Below, one piece after another: positions 5,414 through 6,261 of a stretch of DNA of 6,261 bases (the first letter of the stretch is position 1; every line of letters begins with the position of its first letter). Origin of the DNA: Cyanobacteriota bacterium (GTDB lineage: Bacteria > Cyanobacteriota > Cyanobacteriia > Phormidesmidales > Phormidesmidaceae); contig JAIXUR010000366.1 in assembly GCA_027483425.1 (NCBI GenBank), forward strand, positions 1 to 6,261, given 5' to 3'. Both the position numbers and the translations under genes were made by a program. The notes beneath the pieces were generated by a model. The model was not told the origin of the DNA and ran no database searches. It worked only from the letters and a program-made list of their open reading frames with translations.

Positions 5414-5953
5414 ATGCTGGCTTTTGGGGCTCATGGTTTTGGTATGTCCTTTTCTCACCTCCTGCAACCTGATTTAGTACTGACCGGCAGCGTCCTGGCA
5501 ATCTCCCCTGAGTTGCTGTCGCAGCATCATATCAAGGGGCTAATTTTGGACGTGGACGACACGCTCGTGCCCCTGCGCCAGGCTGAAACCAACCCCGACC
5601 TATCCCGGTGGATGATTCAAATGAAGGCTGTGGCATCGGTGTGGCTTGTGAGCAATAACATCAACGCCAACCGCATTAGCCGCATTGCCGATCTACTGGA
5701 GGTTCCCTACATTAGCAGTGCTGGCAAGCCGTCTGGGCGCAAGCTCAAGCAAGCGCTAGCCGCCATGGATCTGCCCTTCGATCAGGTCGCAATGGTGGGC
5801 GATCGCCTCTTTACCGATATCCTGGCGGGCAATCGGGTAGGGCTATTTACGATCCTAGTAGACCCAATGCCAGTCCTCAACCAACCCCCTCGCCCCTCAC
5901 CCATCCGCGCCATTGAAGTGATGATTTCTCAATATTTTGGCGTCACCCTATAG
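5414..5953 (+). CDS. YqeG-family HAD-IIIA phosphatase, possible phosphatidylglycerophosphate phosphatase
   Basis: 179 residues from ATG 5414. The ATG at 5444 would give 169 residues and begins MSFSHLLQPDLVL, close to where this family usually starts, so it may be the true start; neither has a clear ribosome-binding site. All HAD motifs are present: motif I LDVDDTLVP (45-53, nucleophile Asp46, acid/base Asp48), motif II WLVSNN (77-82, Ser80), motif III SSAGKPSGRK (101-110, Lys105) and motif IV MVGDRLFTDILAGN (127-140, Asp130, Asp135). The cap is minimal, as expected for subfamily IIIA. The motif IV block closely resembles that of yeast Gep4 and plant plastid PGPP1, which remove the phosphate from phosphatidylglycerophosphate. 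That activity is plausible here but inferred. It lies 189 bp downstream of mltG, far enough for its own promoter; TAGACT at 5408-5413 is only a weak -10-like match. Confidence 0.9.
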   Translation: MLAFGAHGFGMSFSHLLQPDLVLTGSVLAISPELLSQHHIKGLILDVDDTLVPLRQAETNPDLSRWMIQMKAVASVWLVSNNINANRISRIADLLEVPYISSAGKPSGRKLKQALAAMDLPFDQVAMVGDRLFTDILAGNRVGLFTILVDPMPVLNQPPRPSPIRAIEVMISQYFGVTL

Positions 5954-6162
5954 AACCGGCTACCCCAAACACCCCGCCGGAAAAGTCCCAGTTGCCCTGA
6001 CCAAAGGCCTTTACAAAACTCAACGATCAGCCCGAAAAAGTTTGCGAGGCTAAATATAAAGAAAACATTAGAGTTGATTTGCCACCTTATTTTCGGCTGC
6101 AATAATAGACAAACATAAATAAGGGCCAGCTTATAGAGGCTCTTGACTTTAATAACTCTGTT
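5954..6162. other. AT-rich stretch with no supported gene
   Basis: Base composition falls sharply from about 6010 to 6210 compared with the GC-rich genes. Visible structure: CCGGC/GCCGG arms (5956-5960, 5976-5980) with a 15-nt loop just after the yqeG stop, without a T-run; a perfect palindrome AAAGGCCTTT (6003-6012); a TTGACT (6143-6148) with no -10 at the right distance; and TTATAG (6131-6136) with TAGACA 19 nt upstream as a poor promoter candidate. Reading frames on either strand here have no coding character. It may hold the promoter or leader of the next gene. Confidence 0.5.
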
Positions 6163-6199
6163 TTGGGTGTTAGCTTTCGGGTTAACACCCAATGTTTTT
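6163..6199 (+). terminator. Rho-independent terminator-like hairpin
   Basis: Perfect 10-bp stem TTGGGTGTTA/TAACACCCAA (6163-6172, 6183-6192) with a 10-nt loop, followed by TGTTTTTAT. The T-run is on the plus strand only, so it acts on plus-strand transcripts. It is 210 nt beyond the yqeG stop and 9 nt before the ATG at 6209, so it either ends the ruvX-to-yqeG transcription unit or lies in the leader of the next gene. Confidence 0.75.
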
Positions 6200-6210
6200 A
6201 TAGCGATAAT
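6182..6210 (+). promoter_or_regulatory. Sigma70-type promoter candidate overlapping the terminator arm
   Basis: TTAACA (6182-6187) and GATAAT (6205-6210) are separated by 17 nt, each one base from consensus. The -35 lies in the right arm of the hairpin. Transcription would start near 6217, which is inside the reading frame that opens at 6209; so if that ATG is real, this promoter cannot serve it, and the two calls compete. Confidence 0.35.
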
Positions 6211-6261
6211 GACTTCCCAGGGCCAACCCCAGCGTCCCAAGCTCCAGGGCGGTTGCTATAC
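6209..6261 (+). CDS. Possible start of the next gene (runs off the window)
   Basis: ATG at 6209-6211 opens a frame that stays open for the remaining 17 codons (MTSQGQPQRPKLQGGCY) and continues beyond the right edge. Support is the abrupt return to GC-rich, coding-like codons exactly at this ATG after 200 AT-rich bases. No Shine-Dalgarno sequence is visible. The LQGGCY segment recalls the N-terminus of GFA/CENP-V zinc-binding proteins, but the following codon begins AC (Thr), where that family usually has a second Cys, so no product is assigned. Confidence 0.35.
   Translation, partial: MTSQGQPQRPKLQGGCY

Noticed and set aside
5956..5980. CCGGC/GCCGG inverted repeat right after the yqeG stop as a terminator
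   Set aside because: Only 5 bp with a 15-nt loop, and followed by A-rich sequence on the plus strand rather than T; the 6163-6199 hairpin is far stronger.
6050..6199. A small RNA gene ending at the 6199 T-run (Yfr- or 6S-like)
   Set aside because: No promoter with acceptable spacing and no Yfr or 6S signature I recognise; left as a question in the findings.
5929..6240. 103-residue minus-strand frame across the AT-rich region, with a hydrophobic stretch
   Set aside because: Starts at a TTG without a ribosome-binding site, crosses the terminator and the yqeG end, and its hydrophobicity follows from AT-rich codons.
1..6261. CRISPR arrays, defence genes, toxin-antitoxin pairs, tRNA genes or prophage attachment sites
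   Set aside because: None seen: no spaced repeats, cloverleaf-like segments or matching gene families on either strand.

Overview
The window looks like a piece of a cyanobacterial chromosome. It is GC-rich in the genes and carries six copies of the cyanobacterial HIP1 octamer GCGATCGC. It also encodes a myxoxanthophyll-type carotenoid gene pair (cruF, cruG) and a DUF3727 protein, both typical of cyanobacteria. I cannot name a genus from the sequence; a filamentous Leptolyngbya/Nodosilinea-like organism is only a guess.

Layout. Minus strand, 1-1428: cruF, and downstream of it cruG, which runs off the left edge. CruF hydrates the acyclic end of a monocyclic carotene and CruG glycosylates the resulting product, giving myxol glycosides. 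A 282-bp divergent intergenic region (1429-1710) holds a perfect minus-strand TATAAT, two hairpins, and a pair of direct repeats in a GATC-dense stretch. Plus strand, 1711-5953: five genes in one direction. These are a 402-aa GNAT-like acetyltransferase with a second, degenerate GNAT-like half; ruvX (YqgF, 16S rRNA 5'-end maturation/RNase H fold) only 11 bp downstream; a very acidic two-repeat DUF1292/DUF3727 protein; mltG (membrane endolytic murein transglycosylase); and a YqeG-family HAD phosphatase related to Gep4/plastid PGP phosphatases. The gaps widen along the series (11, 102, 137, 189 bp), so the first two genes are probably co-transcribed and the others may have their own promoters. 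The mltG-yqeG gap contains two adjacent hairpins, one of which looks like a 40-bp MITE-like palindrome flanked by TAA.

Right end, 5954-6261: an AT-rich non-coding stretch ends in a strong hairpin plus T-run (6163-6199). Nine bases after it an ATG opens a short GC-rich reading frame that runs off the window and may be the start of the next gene.

How the genes fit together: most of the window is housekeeping (rRNA processing, peptidoglycan, probable phospholipid synthesis, carotenoids). I see no defence system, CRISPR array, toxin-antitoxin pair, transposase, tRNA or rRNA. The observations most worth following up are the ruvX-DUF1292/3727-mltG linkage, which also occurs in Bacillus (yrrK-yrzB-yrrL); the possible PGP phosphatase role of YqeG; and the three short intergenic structures.
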